Shown here one piece after another: positions 6,390 to 13,156 of a stretch of 23,414 nt of DNA. Below the pieces are notes generated by a model. It searched no databases. It was given only the letters and a program-made list of their open reading frames with translations, and was not told where the DNA came from. This DNA comes from JBOGEN01 sp050743265. Lineage in GTDB: Bacteria; Actinomycetota; Actinomycetes; JBOGEN01. The stretch covers positions 1 through 23,414 of the forward strand of contig JBOGEN010000026.1 in the NCBI GenBank assembly GCA_050743265.1, written 5' to 3'. Each line of letters begins with the position of its first letter. Positions within the stretch are counted from its first letter, which is position 1. A program made the position numbers and the translations under genes.

Positions 6390-7508
6390 CTACTTGGCGA
6401 TGAGAAAGAAGGCCTGCCATTCGTCCGGGCAGGACTGTCCACTCCCGGTCTCGTAGCACGGCCAGAAGGTCCAGGCACCGGGGCTGTCGAGCAGTCGCCG
6501 GCCGTCCGCCCGGACGGTCTCGCCCGGCGAGAGAACGGTGCCCTCGTTCGTGGCCTCGGTGTCCAGGGCAGCGTCGGCTGCGTTCCTCACCCCCACGAAG
6601 GTGAAGCTCAGCCGGACGGGGTCGTCGGTGACATTCGTCAACGAGTACGCCACGGCGACCGTGTCTCCCACCCGCGGAGGACTGTGGGACGAGCCTGCGC
6701 GGACCTCCGTCAGCCTGATGCCGTGGCCACTGGTCACCGGGGCTGAGACCACCTCGATCGCCTGTAGCCCCGAGGGGAGCGCGCTGTCGCCACCTCCGGA
6801 CAGCTGCGAGTACGCGACGACCGCCACCACGGGGAGCCCTACCGCGAGGCCGCCGACCGCCGCGAGGACCCGCGCACGTCGTGACAGACGGTGGCCTCGC
6901 CCGCCGGAGGGCCCGTGACCTGAAGGCGGGCCAGCCGCGCCCGGAACCGGGGCTTCCTGCCCTCTCGTCGTGGCCGGCTCGCCCGGTGTGGACGTCGGAG
7001 GCGCGTCCTGTGCAGTCCGCACCTCGGCAAGCGTCCAGTCGAGGACCTTGAGCAGGCGGTTGGTGTCGAACTCGAACCGGCTCGCGCTGAGCTCCAGTGC
7101 CTGACGGCGCACGAGCTTGCCGAGGCTGCCTGGCAGCAGGTCCGCGCGCGGCATGCTCGCCCCGTCCACCAGGACCGGGATCACGCGAACGTTCCGCGTC
7201 AGGGCCGCCTCGATCTCCAGTCGTACGAAGTCATCCTGGTCGTCGAGGCGAGGTCGACCGACCTCGTCGGTGATCGTCAGCCACTCTTCGCCGATCAGTG
7301 CCAGCAGCACGTCGCACGAGCCGACGGCGGTGGTGATGACCTCGACGAAGTCGTCACCCAGCTGGATCGAGTCGACGTCCTTGAAGACCCCGGTGGCTCC
7401 GAAGTGCTCGGCCAGGCGCGTGTAGAGCCACCCCGCGGGATAAGCGGTCTCCTCGCGCCGGTAGCTGATGAAGATGCGGCCAGGAACAGCCTGGGTGGGT
7501 CCAGCCAT
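6390..7508 (-). CDS. Membrane-anchored TIR-domain protein with exported C-terminal domain
   Basis: A 372-residue protein. Residues 11-160 form a TIR domain of the common bacterial type: FISYRREET, FKDVDSIQLGDDF, CDVLLALIGEEWL, then DDFVRLEIEAAL, where E98 is the likely catalytic glutamate of NAD-cleaving TIR domains, then VIPVLVDGASMP. A proline/glycine-rich linker (about 168-205) leads to a basic stretch, one membrane helix (about 212-234) and a beta-rich domain (245-372) with two cysteines (C351, C360) suited to a disulfide outside the cell. Basic residues before the helix put the TIR domain in the cytosol. The start is ATG 7506-7508 with GGAGGTG upstream. A DUF4231/SLATT-type gene lies divergently next to it. 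Domain and topology are read from sequence; NADase or signalling activity is inferred from the family. Confidence 0.88.
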   Translation of the reverse strand: MAGPTQAVPGRIFISYRREETAYPAGWLYTRLAEHFGATGVFKDVDSIQLGDDFVEVITTAVGSCDVLLALIGEEWLTITDEVGRPRLDDQDDFVRLEIEAALTRNVRVIPVLVDGASMPRADLLPGSLGKLVRRQALELSASRFEFDTNRLLKVLDWTLAEVRTAQDAPPTSTPGEPATTRGQEAPVPGAAGPPSGHGPSGGRGHRLSRRARVLAAVGGLAVGLPVVAVVAYSQLSGGGDSALPSGLQAIEVVSAPVTSGHGIRLTEVRAGSSHSPPRVGDTVAVAYSLTNVTDDPVRLSFTFVGVRNAADAALDTEATNEGTVLSPGETVRADGRRLLDSPGAWTFWPCYETGSGQSCPDEWQAFFLIAK

Positions 7509-7872
7509 TGCCCCCCACCTCCAAGGGCCGACCCTCGTTCTCATCACGATAATCAGCGCGGTCGACGCGCTCAACCGATACTTCCTTCCTGGCTTTCCCT
7601 CGCGACAACCGAACCGGGAGTCCGTCGCGGAGCAGTGCTGCTTGTCCTGATACTGCCTAGTTCCTACGACCCCGCTGAAGAATCGAATGTCCACTCGAGC
7701 CGGCTATTTCTTCGTAGGGGGGATGCCCGTGTCACGCGAGTGATACGAACCGTCTGGGCGCTGAATGGCCGACCCTCTGGTGTGAGGGACGACAGGGTCT
7801 GCGCCCCGAGAGTTCTCGGTACACGGGCCGGTCGTTGTCGGACGAGCCGCAGCCGACCGAGGGGAGGGCGAC
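7509..7872. other. Divergent intergenic region between TIR and SLATT genes
   Basis: About 360 bases with no convincing gene. It must hold both 5' regions. A 7-base inverted repeat CCTACGA/TCGTAGG (7663-7669 and 7712-7718) and a small hairpin CCCTC-TGGTGT-GAGGG are present; neither resembles a known operator. The base composition is slightly more AT-rich than its surroundings around 7540-7720, as expected for promoters. Confidence 0.4.
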
Positions 7873-8355
7873 ATGGAAGGTCGCGAGGAGGAACCGACGC
7901 GGCTGCCGCCGATCGGCACCCTTCGCGCTCCCGCCAGCGAGGATCCGACGTGGATCCGGCTGGAGGAGCAGCTCGGCTGGTATGACCGCAAGAGTGCCGA
8001 CAACCAGCGCCGCTACAAGTGGCTCAAGCTCCTCGAGCTGGCGGTCGCCGCGTCGCTGCCGGTGGTGGCCGGGGTGGGCAGCCCCGTCGGGCTGACCGGC
8101 GGCCTGGCCGCCGTGATCGTCGTGCTGGAGGGCGTCCAACACCTCTACCAGTTCCAGGAGCACTGGATCACCTATCGGTCCACCGCCGAGGCGCTGAAGC
8201 ACGAGCGCTACCTGTACCTGGCCGAGGCCGGTCCGTACGTCGCCGAGGACCGGCACCGCCAGCTGGCCGAACGGCTCGAGGGGCTGATCTCCCAGGAGCA
8301 CGCGAAATGGACCGCCAGCCAGCATGAGGGCCGTGCGCATTCGGCGGATCAGTAG
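7873..8355 (+). CDS. DUF4231/SLATT-type two-helix membrane protein
   Basis: A 160-residue protein. After a short polar N-terminus comes PTWIRLEEQLGWYDRKSADN, then two adjacent hydrophobic helices (about 52-70 and 73-90) with a very short turn. A cytosolic helical part beginning QHLYQFQEHWITYRSTAEAL and continuing with a KHERYLYLAEAGPY block follows. This is the pattern of DUF4231, a member of the SLATT group of two-helix membrane proteins. SLATT proteins are proposed pore-forming effectors in nucleotide-activated conflict systems, often next to SMODS, SLOG or TIR partners. The ATG at 7873 follows GAGGGGAGGG at 7859-7868. It is divergent from the TIR gene. Family assignment is from motif memory; effector function here is inference. 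Confidence 0.8.
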   Translation: MEGREEEPTRLPPIGTLRAPASEDPTWIRLEEQLGWYDRKSADNQRRYKWLKLLELAVAASLPVVAGVGSPVGLTGGLAAVIVVLEGVQHLYQFQEHWITYRSTAEALKHERYLYLAEAGPYVAEDRHRQLAERLEGLISQEHAKWTASQHEGRAHSADQ

Positions 8356-8367
8356 ACAACCGAGAGA

Positions 8368-8395
8368 CGCCGGGAGTCGATATCAACCCCCGGCG
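8368..8395. terminator. Possible terminator after the SLATT gene
   Basis: A hairpin with 7-base arms CGCCGGG/CCCGGCG and a 14-base loop, starting 13 bases after the stop. There is no T-run. Confidence 0.35.
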
Positions 8396-8540
8396 CCCAG
8401 ACGCCAACGGGGGGAGGCCGGCGTCAGCCCGTACCCCGAGTCTGTTCCATCCCAGCTCGCGCGTCTATGGCTAGGTGCGACACGGCCCGGCACCACACAC
8501 GCTTGTCACCGTCTCAGCGTCGAGACAGTTCCCCTCGTGA

Positions 8541-8560
8541 CTCGCCGTCATCGGCGCGAG
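8541..8560. terminator. Possible terminator for the PH-domain gene
   Basis: CTCGCCG-TCAT-CGGCGCGAG forms a bulged hairpin directly beyond the stop of the minus-strand PH-domain gene. It lies between two convergent genes, so it may act in either direction. Confidence 0.35.
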
Positions 8561-8562
8561 GG

Positions 8563-8925
8563 CTACTGCATGTGACCGAGAATCAGGTTGTGGACGTGAT
8601 GGGCCTTTTCATGGCCACGGAACTCGACCTCGTACGTGTGTCCTGACACGGCGATCGCGATGGTGCCCGTGCTGAAGAACTGGCCGGCCCAGCTCTTGTT
8701 GCTCACCACCGACACCGCGATGATCCGCGAGAACGGGACGGACGTGATCGCCACCTTCTTGCCGACGAACGCCTTGTCCTGGATGATCACCCGCCGGTCG
8801 GTGAGACCGATGAAGCCGGTCCCCGCGCCCACGGCGTCGTAGACGGCCAGGATGCTCTCCCCGTCGAGCAGTCCGCTGGCGACCTGGTCGAGCTGGTCCT
8901 TCTTGTCGTACGGGATCTCGCTCAT
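8563..8925 (-). CDS. Bacterial PH-domain protein
   Basis: A 120-residue soluble protein that consists almost entirely of a bacterial pleckstrin-homology-like domain (bPH). Features are a helical start (DKKDQLDQVASGLLDGESI), the strand pair YDAVGAGTGFIGLTDRRVII that is the usual signature of this fold, a central VPFSRI turn, and a C-terminal helix (HEKAHHVHNLILGHM). Proteins of this kind are common single-domain cytosolic proteins of unknown ligand. The start is ATG 8923-8925; no strong ribosome-binding site is seen before it. It converges with the SLATT gene and has no clear operon partner. Fold assignment is good; no function can be assigned. Confidence 0.82.
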   Translation of the reverse strand: MSEIPYDKKDQLDQVASGLLDGESILAVYDAVGAGTGFIGLTDRRVIIQDKAFVGKKVAITSVPFSRIIAVSVVSNKSWAGQFFSTGTIAIAVSGHTYEVEFRGHEKAHHVHNLILGHMQ

Positions 8926-9078
8926 GATCAGAACCTAGGTCGGTTGGGCCGGCCTGTGAACCTCCCGGTTTCGAGCCGCCCACCCTCTGGCGGCTGCACC
9001 GGCGGAAACGGTCAGGTCTGAGCCTCCTCGGTCGAAGTCCCGGGTGACGGACGCGGCCCCGAGAACGGCTCCCATGCG

Positions 9079-9432
9079 ATGAAAACGCTCAAGTTCGACG
9101 TCACGAGCCCTGAGTACCAGGTCCGGAAAGCGGCCTACCTCGCTCCCAACCTCAACATGCTGGTCCTGTCGCGCTCGCTGACCCAGATCGCCCGCCACAG
9201 ATCGCTGACCGCCCAGGACGCCCCGCAGCTGGACAACCTTCGTCGGCAGCTCGACGACGAGCTGACCCGGGTTAGCACGGCGTCCTCCGACGGAGTCGCG
9301 GGCCAGGAGCCGTCCGAGCCCGACGCAGCTCACGCGCAGCTCATCCGCGTACGCGACCTGCTCGTCGCGGCAGTCGAGACGCTCAGGCAGGCCGATGAGC
9401 TGACCCGCCTCGCCCGGGACCGGCTGCGCTAG
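9079..9432 (+). CDS. Hypothetical protein, 117 residues
   Basis: I do not recognise this protein. It begins MKTLKFDVTSPEYQVRKAAY, continues with a mainly helical, charged sequence, and has an alanine/serine/glutamate-rich segment near residues 72-86 that may be a linker between two helical parts. There is no signal peptide or membrane helix. Third codon positions are strongly G/C, unlike the overlapping minus-strand frame, which has the arginine/valine/glycine-rich look of a shadow. There is no clear ribosome-binding site before ATG 9079, so the start is uncertain. It converges with the PhnB-like gene to its right. Confidence 0.62.
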   Translation: MKTLKFDVTSPEYQVRKAAYLAPNLNMLVLSRSLTQIARHRSLTAQDAPQLDNLRRQLDDELTRVSTASSDGVAGQEPSEPDAAHAQLIRVRDLLVAAVETLRQADELTRLARDRLR

Positions 9433-9463
9433 TTCTCCCCGCACATAACGTCTCCCCGCATAC

Positions 9464-9946
9464 CTACTCGCCCGCATACGCCTTCTGGAGCTCGGCGATG
9501 TCGAGCTTCGTCATGCCGAGCATCGCCTGGGTCGCACGCTTGACCTTCTCCGGGTCCGGGTCGTTCATCATGTCCATGAACACCGTGGGGATGACCTGCC
9601 AGGACACCCCGAACTTGTCCTTCAGCCAGCCACAGGCGACCCCGGACCCGCCGCCCTCGGTGAGGCTGTTCCAGTAGTAGTCGACCTCGGCCTGGTCCCC
9701 GCAGAAGATCTGGAACGAGATGGCCTCGTTGAATGTGAACTCCGGGCCTCCGTTGAGCGCGACGAACTTCTGCCCGTTGATCTCGAAGTCGACGGCCAGC
9801 ACGCTGCCGGCGGGACCGGGCCCGGCCTCGGTGACCCGGTTGACGCTGCCGATCTTCGAGTTCTTGAAGATGGAGATGTAGTGGTTGGCGGCCTCCTCGG
9901 CCTGCTCGTCGAACCACAAGCACGTGGTGAACCCGTCCGTGGCCAT
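9464..9946 (-). CDS. PhnB-like VOC-superfamily protein
   Basis: A 160-residue protein of the PhnB/3-demethylubiquinone-methyltransferase-like branch of the vicinal-oxygen-chelate superfamily. It starts with TTCLWFDEQAEEAANHYISI, typical of the first beta-alpha-beta module. It continues with FEINGQKFVALNGGPEFTFN, then ISFQIFCGDQAEVDYYWNSL, then CGWLKDKFGVSWQVIPTVF, and ends with a helix matching the family-typical QAMLGMTKLDIAELQKAY. The substrate is unknown for most members. The start is ATG 9944-9946 with GGGAGGTG just upstream; the longer frame to 10045 has no site. It is transcribed divergently from the tetR-type gene. Confidence 0.92.
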   Translation of the reverse strand: MATDGFTTCLWFDEQAEEAANHYISIFKNSKIGSVNRVTEAGPGPAGSVLAVDFEINGQKFVALNGGPEFTFNEAISFQIFCGDQAEVDYYWNSLTEGGGSGVACGWLKDKFGVSWQVIPTVFMDMMNDPDPEKVKRATQAMLGMTKLDIAELQKAYAGE

Positions 9947-10079
9947 GGCACCTCCCTGCGCGTGAGCGTGATCCCCCGTACTGACCGGTCTCTCGGCTCG
10001 CCAACCTAGGCGGCGGACCCGACACGTGCGGCGCCTTCGGCGCACTCGTCAGGCCCAGGCGTGCACCGGGACTGGCAAT

Positions 10080-10101
10080 CTATACCGTCTGGACGGTATA
10101 G
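10080..10101. promoter_or_regulatory. TetR-type operator overlapping a promoter
   Basis: A perfect 22-bp palindrome with arms CTATACCGTC and GACGGTATAG around TG. Its right end contains TATAGT (10097-10102), a good -10 hexamer, and the regulator ATG follows at 10110. This spacing implies a leaderless or nearly leaderless transcript. A repressor bound here would block its own promoter. Confidence 0.8.
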
Positions 10102-10109
10102 TAGCCGGC

Positions 10110-10664
10110 ATGCCCCGCACCTCGGTCCCCGGACGCGACCGCATCCTCACCGCCGCCCTCGCCCTGGCCGCCCGCCGCGGGCCGTCCGCCGTGACGCTGG
10201 ACGCCGTGGCCGCCGAGGCCGACGTGAGCAAGGGCGGCCTGCTGTACCACTTCCGCAGCAAGGACGTGCTGCTGCGCGAGCTCGTCCGCACGGTGATCAC
10301 CCGGTGCGAGGAGTCGGTGCAGGCGCTCGCCGCGGCCGACCCGCAGCCATCGGGCCGCAGCGCCCGGGCGTACGTCGACGCGATGGCCGCGGACACGGAC
10401 GCCCCCGATCTGCAGCTCGCGCTGTTCGGCGCGCTGCTGGACGACCGCGAGCTCGTGCCCGCCTGGCGCGAGAGTGCCGACCGCTGGGCGGACGAGGACA
10501 GGGACGACCCCGACGTCGACACCGTGGACGCCACCGTCGCCCGACTCGCCGCCGACGGGCTCTGGCTCGCGACCATGCTCGGCCTCTACCGCCTGGACGG
10601 GGCGCACCGCGAGGCCGTCGTCGCCCGCATGCGCCGGCTCACCGAGGGAGGTGCCTCCGCATGA
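10110..10664 (+). CDS. TetR-family transcriptional regulator
   Basis: A 184-residue regulator. The N-terminal DNA-binding domain is clear: RDRILTAALALAARRGPSAV, LDAVAAEADVSKGGLLYHF (helix-turn-helix about 30-50) and RSKDVLLREL. The C-terminal ligand-binding part is helical and resembles the TetR_C domain of small multidrug-efflux regulators. The stop overlaps the start of the SMR gene (ATGA), so the two are co-transcribed, and the palindrome at 10080-10101 is the likely autoregulatory site. The start at 10110 fits the -10 hexamer only eight bases upstream, which explains the absence of a ribosome-binding site. The ligand is unknown, presumably a cationic compound exported by the SMR pump. Confidence 0.93.
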   Translation: MPRTSVPGRDRILTAALALAARRGPSAVTLDAVAAEADVSKGGLLYHFRSKDVLLRELVRTVITRCEESVQALAAADPQPSGRSARAYVDAMAADTDAPDLQLALFGALLDDRELVPAWRESADRWADEDRDDPDVDTVDATVARLAADGLWLATMLGLYRLDGAHREAVVARMRRLTEGGASA

Positions 10665-10993
10665 CCTGGCTGCTCCTCGTCATCGCGATCGCGCTCGAGG
10701 TGACCGGCACGCTGACCCTGCGCGCCTCGGACGGGTTCAGCCGGCTGTGGCCGAGCCTGCTCACGATCGCGTGCTACGGCGGTGCGTTCGGGCTGCTCTC
10801 CCAGGTGCTGCGGCAGGGCATGCCGGTCGGCATCGCGTACGGCGTGTGGGCGGCCAGCGGGGTCGCGCTCGTCGCGCTGCTCGGCTGGCTGGTGTTCGAC
10901 GAGCGGCTGAGCGTGCTGAGCACGGTGGGCATCGGCGTGGTCATCGCCGGGGTGCTGCTCGTCGAGCTGGGCAGCCGGCACCCGATCGCCTGA
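10661..10993 (+). CDS. Small multidrug resistance (SMR) family efflux protein
   Basis: A 110-residue protein with four membrane helices, the standard SMR length. The essential membrane-embedded glutamate is present (E13 in ALEVTGT, equal to E14 of EmrE), as is the GIAYGVWAASG loop-helix that matches IAYAIWSG of EmrE. The protein would work as a dimer and exchange protons for cationic substrates. Its ATG overlaps the tetR-type stop codon, giving translational coupling, and it is probably controlled through the palindrome before tetR. Whether it belongs to the EmrE/Qac type or the guanidinium-exporter type cannot be decided safely by eye. Confidence 0.93.
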   Translation: MTWLLLVIAIALEVTGTLTLRASDGFSRLWPSLLTIACYGGAFGLLSQVLRQGMPVGIAYGVWAASGVALVALLGWLVFDERLSVLSTVGIGVVIAGVLLVELGSRHPIA

Positions 10994-10997
10994 CCGC

Positions 10998-11034
10998 CTT
11001 GACGGCCTTAAGCGCCTTGCCCCCTTGACGGCCT
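10998..11034 (+). repeat. Two direct copies of CTTGACGGCCT
   Basis: An 11-base motif occurs at 10998-11008 and 11024-11034, just after the SMR stop. The intervening AAGCGCCTTG partly resembles it. No function is apparent. Confidence 0.45.
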
Positions 11035-11223
11035 CGGTCACCGTTGCCCCGATGGCTCACATCTGGTCCGGTTTGGCGGCCTGACCTGCGACGTTGTTCC
11101 TCTCTCGTACCGCCGGAGGCTGTTGACAGTCGGTGGCGGTGCGCTCACGCTGCGGAAACCGGCCCGCGGCGTGACGGAGGAACGGCCTCCTTCCCCGGGC
11201 TCGCCCGAGATCGGGGGATTGCC

Positions 11224-12903
11224 ATGGCGCTCTTGCCTCCCGGCGGAACCACTCAGACCGGGTCCGGCCTTCGTGTCATCACGGGGGCGACACCCTTGGG
11301 GCACGCGGATCCGTTCTCTCCCGAAGCCGTCCCGCTGCCGCGGGCCGGCGCGCGGGCAGCTGCGGCCAACGACATGTACGGGTTCTGCTCGATCGAGGAC
11401 TTCCCTCCCGGCATCGGCGACCTCTCCGCCACCCACGACGACGCACAGGGCTTCTACAACTACGTCGCCCAGTTCGTCACGCCGAACTTCTGGTTCCGCG
11501 ACGCCTCCGTGCTTCAGTGGATCTACGGCGAGACGTACGACAACTACCAGGACTTCTACGGCTTCGACTCCTGCGCCGTCGTGTACCACTCCGGCCACGG
11601 GAGCATGGACGCCAACGGCGTCTTCTGGATGCCGATGGGCGGCGACTGGGGCGGGGCCACCTGGGCCAGCTCGAACGACATGCGCCTGGGCAACGAGATC
11701 GCGCGGTACGTCTTCCTCTCCACCTGCTTCTCCCTGCGCGTGCTCGGCGAGATGAACCCGCGCAAGACGTGGAGCGCGTCCAACCTCGGCTTCCGCGAGC
11801 TGTTCGGCTTCGAGACCGTGAGCATCGACAGCCCGAACTACGGCAAGTTCTTCTGGGAGGAGTGGAGCAAGAACAAGTCGTTCAGCCAGGCGTGGCTGGA
11901 CGCGTCCTGGCGCATCTCGACCGCGCAGGCCCCGTCCGCCGTCGCTGTCGGCGCCACCCAGGCCGAGGCTCAGGACCGGCTGTTCAACGAGCGCACGTTC
12001 TCCCGCGCGGGCACCTCGGCGGCCTGGTGGTGGTGGCGCTGGTACGACGTGGCCCGCGCGCTGGCCCGACCCCAGGCCACGCTGCCGCAGACCGCGAAGA
12101 CCGCGCTGTTCTCGCCCCCCGACCTCTCGGCCCCGCGTCTCTCCGAGCTGGCCGAGCACTACGGCATCCAGCTCGCGTCCCTGGACGGCATCGAAGCCGC
12201 CGAGCACGGGCTCCTGCTGGGCGGCGGCCGGGGTGAGCCGACCATGACCGTCGACCCGCGAGGGATCAGCGAGGTCCGCTTCGCCGACCCCGACGGCGGA
12301 GGCCGGGACGCACCCAAGGGCGACGAGGCCGTCCGCATCGCCAGCGCGGCCATCGAGTCGTTCGCACTGGCCCAGGACTCCGACCTGCGCGCCGACCTCG
12401 TCCGTACGGAGATGACGGCCGGGACGGACGGAGAGGAGACCACGACGCCCCGGACCCGGGAGACGACCGTCGTCTACACCCAGATCATCGACGGGCACCC
12501 GATCGTCACGCCCGGCATCGGCGAGGTGCGGGTCAGCATCGACGGCGCCGGTACGGTGACCCGGGTCGTCGACGCCACCCTGCGGATCGCCGATGTGACC
12601 GCGCCTCCGTCCCGGTCCGCGCCTCCGCCGCCGGCCGGGGCCGAGACCAGCCGCATGGCGCAGCCCCGGGCCGCCGGCTCGGCCATCGACGACGTGCTCG
12701 AGCCGGGTGTGCAGCGGCTGCTGCGTCGCGTCGCGGCCGGGGGTCACATCCCGTCGCAGGTGCGTACGGTGCCCGACACCACCGACATCGGGTACGCGCT
12801 GCACGGCGGCGAGGGGACGCTGGTCGCGCGGTGCACGCTCGAGGTCGACTGCGGCGAGGGCCTCCGCAAGCGCTACGTCGTGGAGGAGCCGCTGGGCGGG
12901 TGA
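11224..12903 (+). CDS. DUF6345-like protein with a putative clan-CD cysteine-peptidase core
   Basis: A 559-residue protein without signal peptide or membrane helix. The N-terminal half contains a hydrophobic strand running into VVYHSGHG (H125-G126), then 42 residues later ARYVFLSTCFS (C168). A hydrophobic strand ending in His-Gly and a second ending in Cys is the catalytic arrangement of clan CD peptidases (caspases, gingipains, CHAT). The region around it (GFCSIEDFPP, FWMPMGGDWG, NPRKTWSASN) resembles DUF6345. The C-terminal half (about 300-559) is beta-rich, with TVVYTQIIDGHPIVTPGIGE like a propeptide or PepSY-type strand set, and a proline-rich break near 460. The ATG at 11224 has only a weak GGGGG upstream. 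The gene is real by codon pattern; peptidase activity is a hypothesis. Confidence 0.75.
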   Translation: MALLPPGGTTQTGSGLRVITGATPLGHADPFSPEAVPLPRAGARAAAANDMYGFCSIEDFPPGIGDLSATHDDAQGFYNYVAQFVTPNFWFRDASVLQWIYGETYDNYQDFYGFDSCAVVYHSGHGSMDANGVFWMPMGGDWGGATWASSNDMRLGNEIARYVFLSTCFSLRVLGEMNPRKTWSASNLGFRELFGFETVSIDSPNYGKFFWEEWSKNKSFSQAWLDASWRISTAQAPSAVAVGATQAEAQDRLFNERTFSRAGTSAAWWWWRWYDVARALARPQATLPQTAKTALFSPPDLSAPRLSELAEHYGIQLASLDGIEAAEHGLLLGGGRGEPTMTVDPRGISEVRFADPDGGGRDAPKGDEAVRIASAAIESFALAQDSDLRADLVRTEMTAGTDGEETTTPRTRETTVVYTQIIDGHPIVTPGIGEVRVSIDGAGTVTRVVDATLRIADVTAPPSRSAPPPPAGAETSRMAQPRAAGSAIDDVLEPGVQRLLRRVAAGGHIPSQVRTVPDTTDIGYALHGGEGTLVARCTLEVDCGEGLRKRYVVEEPLGG

Positions 12904-12950
12904 GCCTGGAGTCGTCGCGGTGTCGTAGCACTGGCGACGACCAGTCAGTC

Positions 12951-12980
12951 CGTGGGAGCCGGCATGGTCCGGCTCCCACG
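12951..12980. terminator. Strong hairpin terminator
   Basis: A perfect 12-base stem (CGTGGGAGCCGG / CCGGCTCCCACG) with a six-base loop CATGGT lies 48 bases after the DUF6345-like gene. There is no T-run, as is common in high-GC actinobacteria. Confidence 0.75.
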
Positions 12981-13156
12981 GTCATGTGTGCGCCCCTTCC
13001 GCGTGAAACGGGTCACAAAGTCGTCGTGACCGGCCTCCAGGCGCGGAATTCCGTCCTACGCGGGGTACACCCCACGACACACACGGCACACCACCGCCCG
13101 TACGGCGAGCCGCAGAGCCGGACCACGCTCGACGCACAGCACGACGAGGAGCACCC

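Noticed and set aside
8935..9477. Minus-strand 180-codon frame opposite the 117-residue hypothetical gene
   Set aside because: It has weaker codon character and a Gly/Arg/Val-rich composition; the plus-strand frame is the better gene.
11038..12804. Long minus-strand open frame (588 codons) opposite the DUF6345-like gene
   Set aside because: Composition is dominated by Gly, Arg, Val and Ala with no recognisable domain. It mirrors the codon pattern of the plus-strand gene, as expected for a shadow in high-GC DNA.
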